This document shows positions 27,316 through 35,676 of a DNA stretch of 64,000 bases, piece by piece. Position numbers and translations under genes: made by a program. The notes below the pieces were generated by a model. That model saw only the letters and a program-made list of their open reading frames with translations, was not told where the DNA came from and did no database searches. Source of the DNA: KK5 sp034043675 (lineage in GTDB: Bacteria; Pseudomonadota; Gammaproteobacteria; Burkholderiales; Burkholderiaceae_C); NCBI RefSeq assembly GCF_034043675.1, contig NZ_JAXCLA010000001.1, forward strand, positions 620,001 to 684,000, in the 5' to 3' direction. Each line of letters opens with the position of its first letter. The first letter of the stretch is position 1.

Positions 27316-28968
27316 ATGACGGTCATCGCCGACAAGGCCAAGTTGTCCGCGGCCCTGCCCTGGTGGCTGTTGGGCGGCGCGGTGCTGGCCGCGGCGGATC
27401 TTGCGGCCCTGCTGCTGGCGCCGGCCTGGGCGCCCGCGCTGCACGGGCTGACCCTGCTGGCCGGCGCGCTGATCGCCGTGCAGCTCTGGCGCGCGCAGCA
27501 GCGCGGCTGGGCCGATGCGCAGGCCGAACTGGCACAGACGCATCAGGCGCTGGCGCAGGCACGCGCCGAGGCCCAGCAGGAACGACAGCTGCTGGAGCGC
27601 GCGGTCGACGTGCTGCCGGTCGGCCTCGAGATCTACGACGAACAGGACCGCCTGTTGCTGGCCAACCGCCGCGCTCGCGACTGGTTCCCTGCGGTCGATT
27701 TCGACATCGCCAAGCGCCCCACTTTCGAACAGCTGCTGCGCCAGAGCTTCGAGGCCGGTGAGCAGCCGCTGGACGCGCAGCAGACCGATGTCGAAACCTG
27801 GATGCAGGCCCGGATCGCCCAGCACGGCCAGAGCGACCTGCCGCTGCTGCAGCAATGGGCGGACGGCTTCGCGCTGATGATCCACGAGCGCCGCACGGCG
27901 GAGGGTTATCTGGTGTGCGCGCGGCTCGACGTGACCGAGCTGGTGGCCAAGGAGCGCGCGCTGCAGACCAGCCAGGCGCAGCTGCAGGCCATCATCGGCA
28001 CGGCGGGCGTGGCGATCCTGACGCTGGACACCAACGGTCGCATCGGCAGCGCCAATCCGACGACCGAACGGATGCTCGGCTACACGAACGAGGAGCTGCT
28101 GGACCAGGACGTCGGCGTGCTGATGGGCGAGACCTCGCGCCGCCTGCTGCGGCAGGACGTGCAGGCCTACATCAGCGCGGAAGACCGTGAACTGCTGGGC
28201 CGCCCGCGCGAGGTCGAGGTCCGGCACAAGTCCGGCCGCGCATTGACGGTGCAGCTGGCGCTGGCCGAGGTGAACGCGCCCGCCAGCGCACCGGTCGATC
28301 CGGCGTCCCTCGAAGGCGAGACGCGGCCGGCACCGCTGGACGACGATGAAGAGTACGCCAGCACCCCGCGCTTCTTCGTCGCCGTGCTGACCGACATCAC
28401 CGAGCGCAAGCGCTTCGAGGTGGAGCTGCAGCACGCCAACGAGCAGCTGCTGCGCCTGTCGACGACCGACTCGCTCACCGAGCTGGCCAACCGCCGCCTG
28501 CTGATGAACCGGCTCGAGGACGAGTGGCGCCGCGCGCTGCGCTCCAGCGAGCCGCTGTCGGTGCTGCTGATCGACGTGGACTTCTTCAAGCTCTACAACG
28601 ACCACAACGGCCACCCGGCCGGCGACGCCTGCCTGCAGACGGTGGCCGACGTGCTGAGGATCTGCGCCAACCGCCCCAGCGACCTGGCCGCTCGTTACGG
28701 CGGCGAAGAGTTCGTGCTGCTGCTGCCGCACACCGACGAGGGCGGCGCGCAGAACGTGGCCATGCGCGTGATGCAGAAGCTGCGCGAGGCCGCCGTGCCG
28801 CACGACGTGTCGCCGCAGGGGCCGTTCATCACCGTCAGCATCGGCATCGTCAGCGGCCAGGCCAGCAGCCACAGCTCGGCCGCGAACTGGCTGGCGCAGG
28901 CCGACCTGGCGCTCTACCAGGCCAAGGCCCAGGGTCGCAACCGGCTCGTGACCGCGCCCGGGTACTGA
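27316..28968 (+). CDS. Membrane PAS-GGDEF diguanylate cyclase
   Basis: A 550-residue c-di-GMP synthase. Two transmembrane helices (about 14-34 and 42-60) are followed by a coiled coil, a first PAS-like region (about 95-215), a second PAS (about 220-370, with an acidic insertion near 340-350) and a GGDEF domain. The active site reads GGEEF at 462-466, and an RxxD inhibitory site (RPSD, 453-456) precedes it at the standard distance, so feedback inhibition is expected. No EAL domain. The start lacks a ribosome-binding site (see the polypyrimidine tract). A GNAT gene follows after five bases. Confidence 0.92.
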   Translation: MTVIADKAKLSAALPWWLLGGAVLAAADLAALLLAPAWAPALHGLTLLAGALIAVQLWRAQQRGWADAQAELAQTHQALAQARAEAQQERQLLERAVDVLPVGLEIYDEQDRLLLANRRARDWFPAVDFDIAKRPTFEQLLRQSFEAGEQPLDAQQTDVETWMQARIAQHGQSDLPLLQQWADGFALMIHERRTAEGYLVCARLDVTELVAKERALQTSQAQLQAIIGTAGVAILTLDTNGRIGSANPTTERMLGYTNEELLDQDVGVLMGETSRRLLRQDVQAYISAEDRELLGRPREVEVRHKSGRALTVQLALAEVNAPASAPVDPASLEGETRPAPLDDDEEYASTPRFFVAVLTDITERKRFEVELQHANEQLLRLSTTDSLTELANRRLLMNRLEDEWRRALRSSEPLSVLLIDVDFFKLYNDHNGHPAGDACLQTVADVLRICANRPSDLAARYGGEEFVLLLPHTDEGGAQNVAMRVMQKLREAAVPHDVSPQGPFITVSIGIVSGQASSHSSAANWLAQADLALYQAKAQGRNRLVTAPGY

Positions 28969-28973
28969 GCGGC

Positions 28974-29531
28974 ATGTCCTTCACCGCACTGACGCTGCAC
29001 ACGCCCCGCCTGCTGCTGCGCCCGACCGTCCCGGACGATGCACCCGCACTGCTGGAGATCAATGCCGACGCGCAGGTGGCACGCTACCTGAGCCGGCCCG
29101 CCTGGACCGAACTCGCGCAGGCCGAGGCACGCATCGCGCAGGACGCCGCGGACATGGCGGCCGGCACGCACCTCCGGCTGGCGATCGTGCATGAAGGCCG
29201 CTTCGTCGGCGACTGCACGCTATTCGACTGGTCGCGCCAATGCCGCCGCGCCGAGATCGGCTATGTACTGGGCCGCGCGGCCTGGGGCCGGGGTTTGATG
29301 AACGAGGCGCTGACGGCCTTGATCGACTTCGGCTTCAGCCCGGCGATGGCGCTGAACCGCATCGAGGCGGACATCGATCCGCGCAACGACGGTTCGGCCA
29401 AGGTGCTGGAGCGCCTCGGCTTCACGCGCGAGGGCTTGCTGCGGGAGCGCTGGATCGTCGCCGGCGAAGTCTCCGACAGCGCTCTTTACGGCCTGCTGCA
29501 AGCCGAGTGGTCGCAGCAGGCGCGCAGATAA
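28974..29531 (+). CDS. GNAT family N-acetyltransferase (RimJ/RimL-like)
   Basis: A 185-residue acetyl-CoA-dependent acetyltransferase. The N-terminal TLHTPRLLLRPTVPDDAPAL is typical of the RimJ/RimL type; the acetyl-CoA pyrophosphate loop is GRAAWGRGLMNEAL near 99-112 and the C-terminal SAKVLERLGFTREGLLRE near 141-158 is characteristic. The ATG at 28974 lies five bases after the diguanylate cyclase stop, so it is probably co-transcribed. The substrate could be a ribosomal protein, an amine or an antibiotic and cannot be told from sequence. Confidence 0.9.
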   Translation: MSFTALTLHTPRLLLRPTVPDDAPALLEINADAQVARYLSRPAWTELAQAEARIAQDAADMAAGTHLRLAIVHEGRFVGDCTLFDWSRQCRRAEIGYVLGRAAWGRGLMNEALTALIDFGFSPAMALNRIEADIDPRNDGSAKVLERLGFTREGLLRERWIVAGEVSDSALYGLLQAEWSQQARR

Positions 29532-29547
29532 CGCCCCAGCCGGTTAC

Positions 29548-30531
29548 TTATTTCGCCAGCGGCTTGCAGATCGCGTCGATGCGCGCTAGCACCTCGGGCG
29601 TCAGCTTCGGCGTCAGGGCGAGCGCGCCGAGGTTGTCCTGCAACTGGCTCAGCTTGCTGGCGCCGAGGATCACGGTGGACACGCGCGGATTGCGGTTGAC
29701 CCAGGCGATCGCCAGCTGCGCGACATTGCCGCCCAGCTCGGCGGCGATCTTCTCCAGCTCGGCCACCGCTTCGTTCTTCGCCTTGTCCTGCAGCGCGTCG
29801 CGCATCCAGCTCATCGATTCCAGCGAGCCGCGGCTGCCGGCCGGGATGCCGCTCTTGTACTTGCCGGTGAGCAGGCCCGAAGCCAGCGGGCTCCAGGTCG
29901 TCAGGCCCAGGCCCGTGTCCTCGTAGAGGCGCGCGTATTCGTTCTCGACACGGCTGCGGTGGAACAGGTGGTACTGCGGCTGTTCCATCACCGGCTTGTG
30001 CAGCGAGTGCTTGTCAGCGATCTCCCAGGCGGCGCGGATGTCGGCGGCCGACCATTCGCTGGTGCCCCAGTACAGCGCCTTGCCCTGCGTGATCATGTCG
30101 CTCATCGCGCGGACGGTCTCCTCGACCGGCGTGTTCGCATCGGGGCGGTGGCAGTAGACGAGGTCGATGAAGTCCAGCTGCATGCGCTTCAGCGAACCGT
30201 CGATCGCCTGCATCAGGTACTTGCGATTGAGCGTGTTGCGGCGGTTCGTGTCGGTGTTGCTCGTGCGCTCCAGACCCCAGAAGAACTTGGTCGAGACGAC
30301 GTAATCGAGCCGGTTCCACTTCAGCGCCTTGAAGGCCTCGCCCATCACGACTTCGCTCTCGCCCTGGGCATAAACCTCGGCGTTGTCGAAGAAGTTCACG
30401 CCCGCGTCGAAGGCGGCCGCCAGCATCTCGGTGGCGGACTTGGTGTCCACCTGGTTGTGATAGGTGACCCAGGAGCCCAGGGACAGTTCGGAAACCTGCA
30501 GGCCGCTGCGGCCCAGACGACGGTATTGCAT
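29548..30531 (-). CDS. Aldo/keto reductase (Kv-beta-like, AKR6 type)
   Basis: A 327-residue NADPH-dependent reductase. The ATG at 30531 gives the standard start MQYRRLGRSGLQVSELSLGS. The catalytic tetrad is Asp49, Tyr54 (DNAEVYAQG), Lys82 (STKFFWG) and His128 (VYCHRP). TVILGASKLSQLQDNLGAL near the end forms the cofactor loop. Similar to voltage-gated potassium channel beta subunits and YghZ-type reductases, which reduce aldehydes and methylglyoxal. Divergent from the UbiH-like gene by 83 bases. Confidence 0.93.
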   Translation of the reverse strand: MQYRRLGRSGLQVSELSLGSWVTYHNQVDTKSATEMLAAAFDAGVNFFDNAEVYAQGESEVVMGEAFKALKWNRLDYVVSTKFFWGLERTSNTDTNRRNTLNRKYLMQAIDGSLKRMQLDFIDLVYCHRPDANTPVEETVRAMSDMITQGKALYWGTSEWSAADIRAAWEIADKHSLHKPVMEQPQYHLFHRSRVENEYARLYEDTGLGLTTWSPLASGLLTGKYKSGIPAGSRGSLESMSWMRDALQDKAKNEAVAELEKIAAELGGNVAQLAIAWVNRNPRVSTVILGASKLSQLQDNLGALALTPKLTPEVLARIDAICKPLAK

Positions 30532-30614
30532 GGTGTTGCTCTTGCCTCCAATGAACGAAGGCGGCAGCTTAGCGCCAGCGCAAAGCTTGTGCAGCGCGGT
30601 GACAATGCATCGCC

Positions 30615-31850
30615 ATGCGCACAACGACGCTCCCGACCACCCTTCCGACCGCTCCGCTGAGGCTCGCCGTTATCGGCGCCGGCCCCGCCGGGCTGACGCT
30701 GGCCCTGCAGGCCGCTCGTGCGCTGCCCGAGGCGCAGATCTGCCTGTTCGACGCCCGGCCGCTGGAGCGCGACGTCTCCGCCGATCCGCGCACCTTGGCG
30801 CTGAGCCTGGGCAGCGTGCAACTGCTGCGTCGGCTGGGCGCCTGGAACGACGCCGCCGCGCAGGCGATCGCGCGGGTCCACGTCAGCCAGGCGCCGCCGA
30901 CCTTGTCGCACCCGCTGTTCGGCGCCGCCGGAGAGCCGGAGGTGACGATCGACGCCTTCGAGCAAGGCGTGCCGCTGCTCGGCGCAGTGCTCGCCTATGG
31001 CCAGCTCGTCGCGCCGCTGCAGGCCGCGTGGCTGGCTGCATCGGCGCGGGAGCCGCAGCGCCTGCTCACACGCTTCGGTGCGCCGGTCTCGGCAATCAAG
31101 CCGCTCGACGGAGGCGTGGAGATCGATGCCGGCATTGCCGAGGGTTTCGACCTCGCCGTGGTCGCCGAAGGCGGCGTGTTCTCCGAGCAGGCGCGCAAGG
31201 CGGTGACGCACGACTACCAGCAGAACGCCTGGGTCGGCACGGTGACCTTGGCGGACGACAGCCCGGCCGGCGTTGCCTACGAGCGATTCACCCGCAACGG
31301 CCCGCTGGCGCTACTGCCGCTGCAGCCTCGCGAGGGCCAGAAGCGCGCAGCCTTGATCTGGTGCGTGCCGCAGGACGAGGACGATGTCGCCACGCTGGAC
31401 GACGCGCAGCGCCTGGCGGTGATCCAGACGCTGCTACCGCCCGGTGTCGGCCGCCTGCGCGCGATCGGGCCATTGAAATGCTTCCCGCTGGGCCTGAACG
31501 CCGAACGAACTTTGGTGGAGGGCCGCACGGTGCGTATCGGCAATGCCGCGCAGACCTTGCACCCGGTCGCCGGCCAGGGCCTGAACCTGGGCTTGCGCGA
31601 TGCGTTCTCGCTGGTGGAGGCGCTGCGCCGCGCCGGGCCCGAAGGCGTGGACGCCGCGCTGCGCCGCGTCGAATGGCAGCGCGCGCCCGACCGCTGGACG
31701 ATGATCGCCGCGACCGACTTCCTCGCCCGCAGCTTCGCCTGGCGCTGGCCGGGCCTGCCGGCCGCGCGTGGACTGGGACTAGCGGCCCTGCAGAAGCTGC
31801 CGCCGGTCAAGCGCGCCTTGGCCCGCCAGATGATGTTTGGCAGGCGTTAG
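30615..31850 (+). CDS. UbiH/UbiF/VisC family FAD-dependent monooxygenase
   Basis: A 411-residue flavin hydroxylase of the ubiquinone-synthesis family. The dinucleotide site VIGAGPAGLTLAL is at 19-31, and the second FAD motif RIGNAAQTLHPVAGQGLNLGLRD is near 310-332. The family hydroxylates the aromatic ring of ubiquinone intermediates. Which carbon (UbiH, UbiI or UbiF type) cannot be assigned from motifs alone. Convergent with a PEP-CTERM gene after an 11-base gap. Confidence 0.87.
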   Translation: MRTTTLPTTLPTAPLRLAVIGAGPAGLTLALQAARALPEAQICLFDARPLERDVSADPRTLALSLGSVQLLRRLGAWNDAAAQAIARVHVSQAPPTLSHPLFGAAGEPEVTIDAFEQGVPLLGAVLAYGQLVAPLQAAWLAASAREPQRLLTRFGAPVSAIKPLDGGVEIDAGIAEGFDLAVVAEGGVFSEQARKAVTHDYQQNAWVGTVTLADDSPAGVAYERFTRNGPLALLPLQPREGQKRAALIWCVPQDEDDVATLDDAQRLAVIQTLLPPGVGRLRAIGPLKCFPLGLNAERTLVEGRTVRIGNAAQTLHPVAGQGLNLGLRDAFSLVEALRRAGPEGVDAALRRVEWQRAPDRWTMIAATDFLARSFAWRWPGLPAARGLGLAALQKLPPVKRALARQMMFGRR

Positions 31851-31861
31851 GGCGTTGGCGT

Positions 31862-32482
31862 TCAACCCTGCTGGCGACGCCTCAGCATCGTGACGGCGCC
31901 CAGGCCCAGGGCCAGCAGCAAGGCGCTGGTCGGCTCAGGCACGGCCGTGGTGACGGCCATCTGGTAGGCGAGTCCGTTCGGGCTCACGCCGTAGATGCTG
32001 CTGTACGTCGACTGGCCGGCGACGCCGGGGGCCGTCAGGTCGCCAGACCAGGCCCATTCGACCGCGTTGGGCGAAGTCGCCTCGATCTCGACCCAGTAGG
32101 TCGTGTTCGCAGCCAGCGCGAACGGTGCGGACGGCGTGAACGAGTAGCGGCCGAAGGCGTCGGCGGAGATGCCGGCGCTGGACAGCACGCCCAGGCTCAG
32201 CAGTTCGGCGCCGGGACCGTTGGCGCTGTCGGCATGCAGGCTCACGCGCAGGTCGCCGACGACCGAGGTGCTGTCGTTCTTCAGCAGCGCGGTGATGCCA
32301 GCCAGCGAAACGCCGCCGTCGGCGCCGGTCGTGAACGAGTTGGCCAGCGGGCCGAAGCTGAGGATCGGGTCCGAGCCCTCCTGGGCGGAGCCCAGGTTGT
32401 CGTACAGAGATGCGGCGCCGGCGTGGACGCCTGCCGCGGTCAGCAGGGCCATGACGCTCAGCTTGAGTGCGAAGTTTTTCAT
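31862..32482 (-). CDS. PEP-CTERM sorting domain protein, choice-of-anchor type
   Basis: A 206-residue exported protein. The ATG at 32482, preceded by AGGA, gives a clean signal peptide (MKNFALKLSVMALLTAAGVHAGA). The mature part is beta-rich, with ALAANTTYWVEIEA resembling choice-of-anchor surface proteins. The C-terminus is a PEP-CTERM signal: VPEP, a hydrophobic helix and RRRQQG, which would be processed by an exosortase not encoded in the window. It starts 19 bases after the phospholipase C stop on the same strand, so the two are probably co-transcribed. Confidence 0.88.
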   Translation of the reverse strand: MKNFALKLSVMALLTAAGVHAGAASLYDNLGSAQEGSDPILSFGPLANSFTTGADGGVSLAGITALLKNDSTSVVGDLRVSLHADSANGPGAELLSLGVLSSAGISADAFGRYSFTPSAPFALAANTTYWVEIEATSPNAVEWAWSGDLTAPGVAGQSTYSSIYGVSPNGLAYQMAVTTAVPEPTSALLLALGLGAVTMLRRRQQG

Positions 32483-32501
32483 TTTCAGTGATTCCTGATG
32501 T

Positions 32502-34724
32502 TCAGACATGGGGGTCGCTGAGGCCGTCGGCGCCGGTCTCGACGCGGCCGGCGAACTGGGCGAGGAAGCGCGAGTCACCGTCGGCCGTCACGGCCAGGTC
32601 GTACCAGCGCGAGCTCGTCTGCAGCGACCAGTCGGTGCGCACGCTGGCGCCCGGGGCGAGCAGCTGGTGCGAGGTCGCGTTCGTGTAGCGGTCGGTGACG
32701 GTGACCGTCGTCGCGGTGGTGCCGACGTTGGTGATCGTCAGCGCCACGCCGCCGGTGCTGCGGTCGTAGGCGGTGCGGCAGGCCAGCTTGGCGGCGCCGT
32801 CGTCCAGGTTGCCGGCGAAGGCGCGGTAGAAGCCGGCCGGGCCATGCACCGTCAGGTCGTAGTTGGTCGTCGTCGGTGCGGTCCAGGTGTCGCTCAGCGA
32901 CTTGCCCGGCTCCACCGTGTAGCCCCAGGGGCCCGTCGAGCCACCAGCCTGCGTGTCCAGCGTGGCCGAGCGCACCTGCAGCCAGGCACCGGCCTGGCCG
33001 TTGTTGGCGAAGCTCAGCGTGAAGCTGCGCTTGTCGGCGTTCGGTTGCCAGTCGACCTGCAGCTCATAGGGCAGCGCGCGCGACAGGCGCTGGCCCGGCT
33101 CCTGCACCGGCATCACCTGCGTCGCCGGCACGGCCGGGACGTAGCTGCTGTACTTCTTGCCCGAGACGATGTCGGCCTGCGGCGCGGCGTAGGCGGCCGT
33201 GCTCGGCAGGCGGGCGGCGGAGGCGTTGGGCAGCGAGAAGTCGAGCGTGGTGCTCAGGTCGCCGCAGACGGTGCGGCGCCACGGCGAGATGTTCGGCTCG
33301 GAGATGCCGAAGCGCTTCTCGATGAAGCGGATCACCGAGGTGTGGTCGAACACCTGCGAGTTCACCCAGCCGCCCTTGCTCCACGGCGAGATCACCAGCA
33401 TCGGCACGCGTGCGCCCAGGCCGTAGGGGCCGGCGGCGTAGCTGCCGGTGCCCGGGTAGATCTCGTTGACGGTGCTGACGGTGGACTTGCCCTGCGCGGC
33501 CGTGGCCGGCGGCGTCGGCGCGACGACGTGGTCGAAGAAGCCGTCGTTCTCGTCGAAGCAGATGATGAAGACGGTGCTGGCCCAGACCTTGGGGTTGGCC
33601 GTCAGCGCGTTCAGCACGTTCTGGATGTACCAGGTGCCGTAGCTGGTCGGCCAGTTCGAGTGCTCGCTGTAGGCCTCGGGCGCGGCGATCCAGGACACCT
33701 GCGGCAGCGTGTCGTTCATGACGTCGGCGCGCAGCTGGTCGAACAGGGTGCCGTTGTTCCAGGCGCCGCCGTTGAGCAGGTTGGTGCCGGTGCGGGCGCG
33801 GTCATACAGCGCGTCGCCCGGCTGGGCATTGCGGTACTGGTTGAAGTACAGCAGCGAGTTGTCGCCGTAGTTGCCGATGTAGGGGTTGGCGCCGTCCCAG
33901 CCCCAGGAGCCGGTGCTGTTGAGGCCGTGGCCGATGTCCTGGTAGATCTTCCAGTCGATGCCGGCCTTCTGCAGGCGCTCGGGGTAGGTGGTCCAGCCGT
34001 AGCCGGCTTCAGCGTTGGTGACGACCGGGCCATAGGGCGGCGTGCCGTTGCCGGCGTTGCTGCCACTGGCGTTCAAGGCCATCGTGCCGGGCGTGCTGCC
34101 GGTGTTGGCCACATCGATGCCGCCGGGCAGCGTGCCGTTCTGGCCGCACCAGCCGGTCCAGAGGTAGTAGCGGTTCGGATCGGTGCTCGACATCATCGAG
34201 CAGTGGTAGGCGTCGCAGATCGTGAAGGCGTCGGCCAGCGCGTAGTAGAACGGGATGTCCGAGCGCTGCAGGTAGGCCATCGTCTGCTTGCCCTTGGCGG
34301 GCACCCAGCGGTCGTTGCGGCCGTTGTTCCAGGCGCTGTGCGCGTCGGACCACGAGTGCGCCAGGCCGGTCAGGAACTGCTCGCCCAGCTTGGCCGCGGT
34401 CGGGTGGTAGGGCAGGATGGCCGGCGGGTTCTGCACCACGCCGGAGCTGTTCACGTTGGGCTGCTGGAACACGGGGGCGCCCGAGCCGTAGAGCTTGGCC
34501 GCGCGCGGGTCGCCGAAGCCGCGCACGCCGCGCAGCATGCCGAAGTAATGGTCGAACGAGCGGTTCTCCTGCATCAGCACGACGATGTGCTTGACGTCCT
34601 CGATGGTGCCGGTGGTGCCTGCGGCGGGGATGGCCAGGGCCTTCTGGATGCTGTCCGGCAGCGCGGCGGTGGCGCCGAGGCCGGCCAGCCCGCGCAGCAC
34701 GGTGCGGCGGTCGATCTTCGTCAT
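32502..34724 (-). CDS. Phosphocholine-specific phospholipase C (Tat-exported)
   Basis: A 740-residue acid-phosphatase-superfamily phospholipase C. The ATG at 34724 is chosen for the AGGAG ahead of it (complement of 34733-34737) and the twin-arginine signal DRRTVLRGLAGLG (5-17). The catalytic-domain signature ENRSFDHYFG lies at 53-62, with metal ligands expected around FDENDGFFDHV and HSNWP further on. C-terminal domains of the type found in PC-preferring PlcC/PlcH enzymes follow (about 540-740). Expected to cleave phosphatidylcholine or sphingomyelin to diacylglycerol and phosphocholine outside the cytoplasm. Upstream partner of the PEP-CTERM gene. Confidence 0.9.
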   Translation of the reverse strand: MTKIDRRTVLRGLAGLGATAALPDSIQKALAIPAAGTTGTIEDVKHIVVLMQENRSFDHYFGMLRGVRGFGDPRAAKLYGSGAPVFQQPNVNSSGVVQNPPAILPYHPTAAKLGEQFLTGLAHSWSDAHSAWNNGRNDRWVPAKGKQTMAYLQRSDIPFYYALADAFTICDAYHCSMMSSTDPNRYYLWTGWCGQNGTLPGGIDVANTGSTPGTMALNASGSNAGNGTPPYGPVVTNAEAGYGWTTYPERLQKAGIDWKIYQDIGHGLNSTGSWGWDGANPYIGNYGDNSLLYFNQYRNAQPGDALYDRARTGTNLLNGGAWNNGTLFDQLRADVMNDTLPQVSWIAAPEAYSEHSNWPTSYGTWYIQNVLNALTANPKVWASTVFIICFDENDGFFDHVVAPTPPATAAQGKSTVSTVNEIYPGTGSYAAGPYGLGARVPMLVISPWSKGGWVNSQVFDHTSVIRFIEKRFGISEPNISPWRRTVCGDLSTTLDFSLPNASAARLPSTAAYAAPQADIVSGKKYSSYVPAVPATQVMPVQEPGQRLSRALPYELQVDWQPNADKRSFTLSFANNGQAGAWLQVRSATLDTQAGGSTGPWGYTVEPGKSLSDTWTAPTTTNYDLTVHGPAGFYRAFAGNLDDGAAKLACRTAYDRSTGGVALTITNVGTTATTVTVTDRYTNATSHQLLAPGASVRTDWSLQTSSRWYDLAVTADGDSRFLAQFAGRVETGADGLSDPHV

Positions 34725-34824
34725 GGGGAAATCTCCTGCGGTGGGGATGCCGGGCATTCTCAAATCCGTCCATGGCAGCAGCGTGTCGCTGCTATCGGCG
34801 CCACACGGGCCGGATGGATCTCCG

Positions 34825-34842
34825 CATTCATCAGACCGTCAT
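34825..34842 (+). promoter_or_regulatory. Weak Pho-box-like tandem repeat between phospholipase C and LTD genes
   Basis: CATTCAT, four bases, CCGTCAT matches 11 of 14 positions of the PhoB tandem consensus CTGTCAT-N4-CTGTCAT. It lies in the 262-base divergent region, 145 bases before the plus-strand gene and 100 bases before the phospholipase start. Matches this good occur by chance in long sequences, so only its position near a phospholipase gives it interest. Confidence 0.2.
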
Positions 34843-34986
34843 CCGCGACATACGGCACACATTCGGGCACCCCCGGACCAAGGGGGTTCATCAGCTTGTC
34901 ACAAGCATGCCGCACCCGATCCCTAGGCTGCGCAGCGCAGTACCTCGTACCCCATCCGCCCGTCAACACAAGCAAGAGGACACCCG

Positions 34987-35661
34987 ATGAAGAACACCGC
35001 AATCCTGGCCGCCGCGCTGCTGGCCGTCGCCGCCTCCGCCGCCCACGCCGATGTCCGCGTCACCGAAGTCGCTCCCTGGTCCAGCGGCAACTCGCCGGTC
35101 GGCGCCGACTGGTTCGAACTGACCAACACCGGCACCAGCGCCGTGACGATCACCGGCTGGAAGATGGACGACAGCTCCGCCGCCTTCGGCAGCGCCGTCG
35201 CGCTGAACGGCATCACTTCGATCGCCGCCGGCGAATCGGTGATCTTCCTGGAAGGCAGCGGCAGCGCGCTGGTGAACTCCTTCAAGAGCGCCTGGTTCGG
35301 CACCAACGTGCCGGCCGGCCTGCAGGTCGGCACCTACACCGGCAACGGCGTCGGCCTCTCCACCGACGGCGACGCCGTCACCATCTTCAACGCCAGCGGC
35401 GTGCAGCAGGCGAAGATCACCTTCGGCACCTCCGACAGCAGCTCGCCCTACCAGACCTTCGACAACTCGCAGGGTCTGAACAACGTGACGGTGAGCCTGC
35501 TGAGCGCCGCCGGCACGAACGGCGCCTTCCTGGCGCACGACGGCGTGGAGATCGGCTCGCCGGGCACCATCGCCGCCGCGGTGCCGGAACCCTCGACCTA
35601 CGCGCTGCTGCTGGGCGGCCTGGTCGCCGTCGGTGCCGTCGCCCGTCGCCGCAAGGCCTGA
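34987..35661 (+). CDS. Lamin-tail-domain PEP-CTERM exoprotein
   Basis: A 224-residue exported protein. After a signal peptide (1-21, ending AAHA-D) comes a lamin tail domain recognisable by VRVTEVAPWSSG, ADWFELTNTGTSAVTITGWK and the FLEGSGSA stretch. The C-terminus VPEPSTYALLLGGLVAVGAV-RRRKA is a PEP-CTERM signal. Lamin tail domains in bacteria occur on surface and DNA- or membrane-associated proteins; the function here is unknown. A second PEP-CTERM gene follows after 15 bases. Confidence 0.9.
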   Translation: MKNTAILAAALLAVAASAAHADVRVTEVAPWSSGNSPVGADWFELTNTGTSAVTITGWKMDDSSAAFGSAVALNGITSIAAGESVIFLEGSGSALVNSFKSAWFGTNVPAGLQVGTYTGNGVGLSTDGDAVTIFNASGVQQAKITFGTSDSSSPYQTFDNSQGLNNVTVSLLSAAGTNGAFLAHDGVEIGSPGTIAAAVPEPSTYALLLGGLVAVGAVARRRKA

Positions 35662-35676
35662 GCGGGAGGGAACGCG

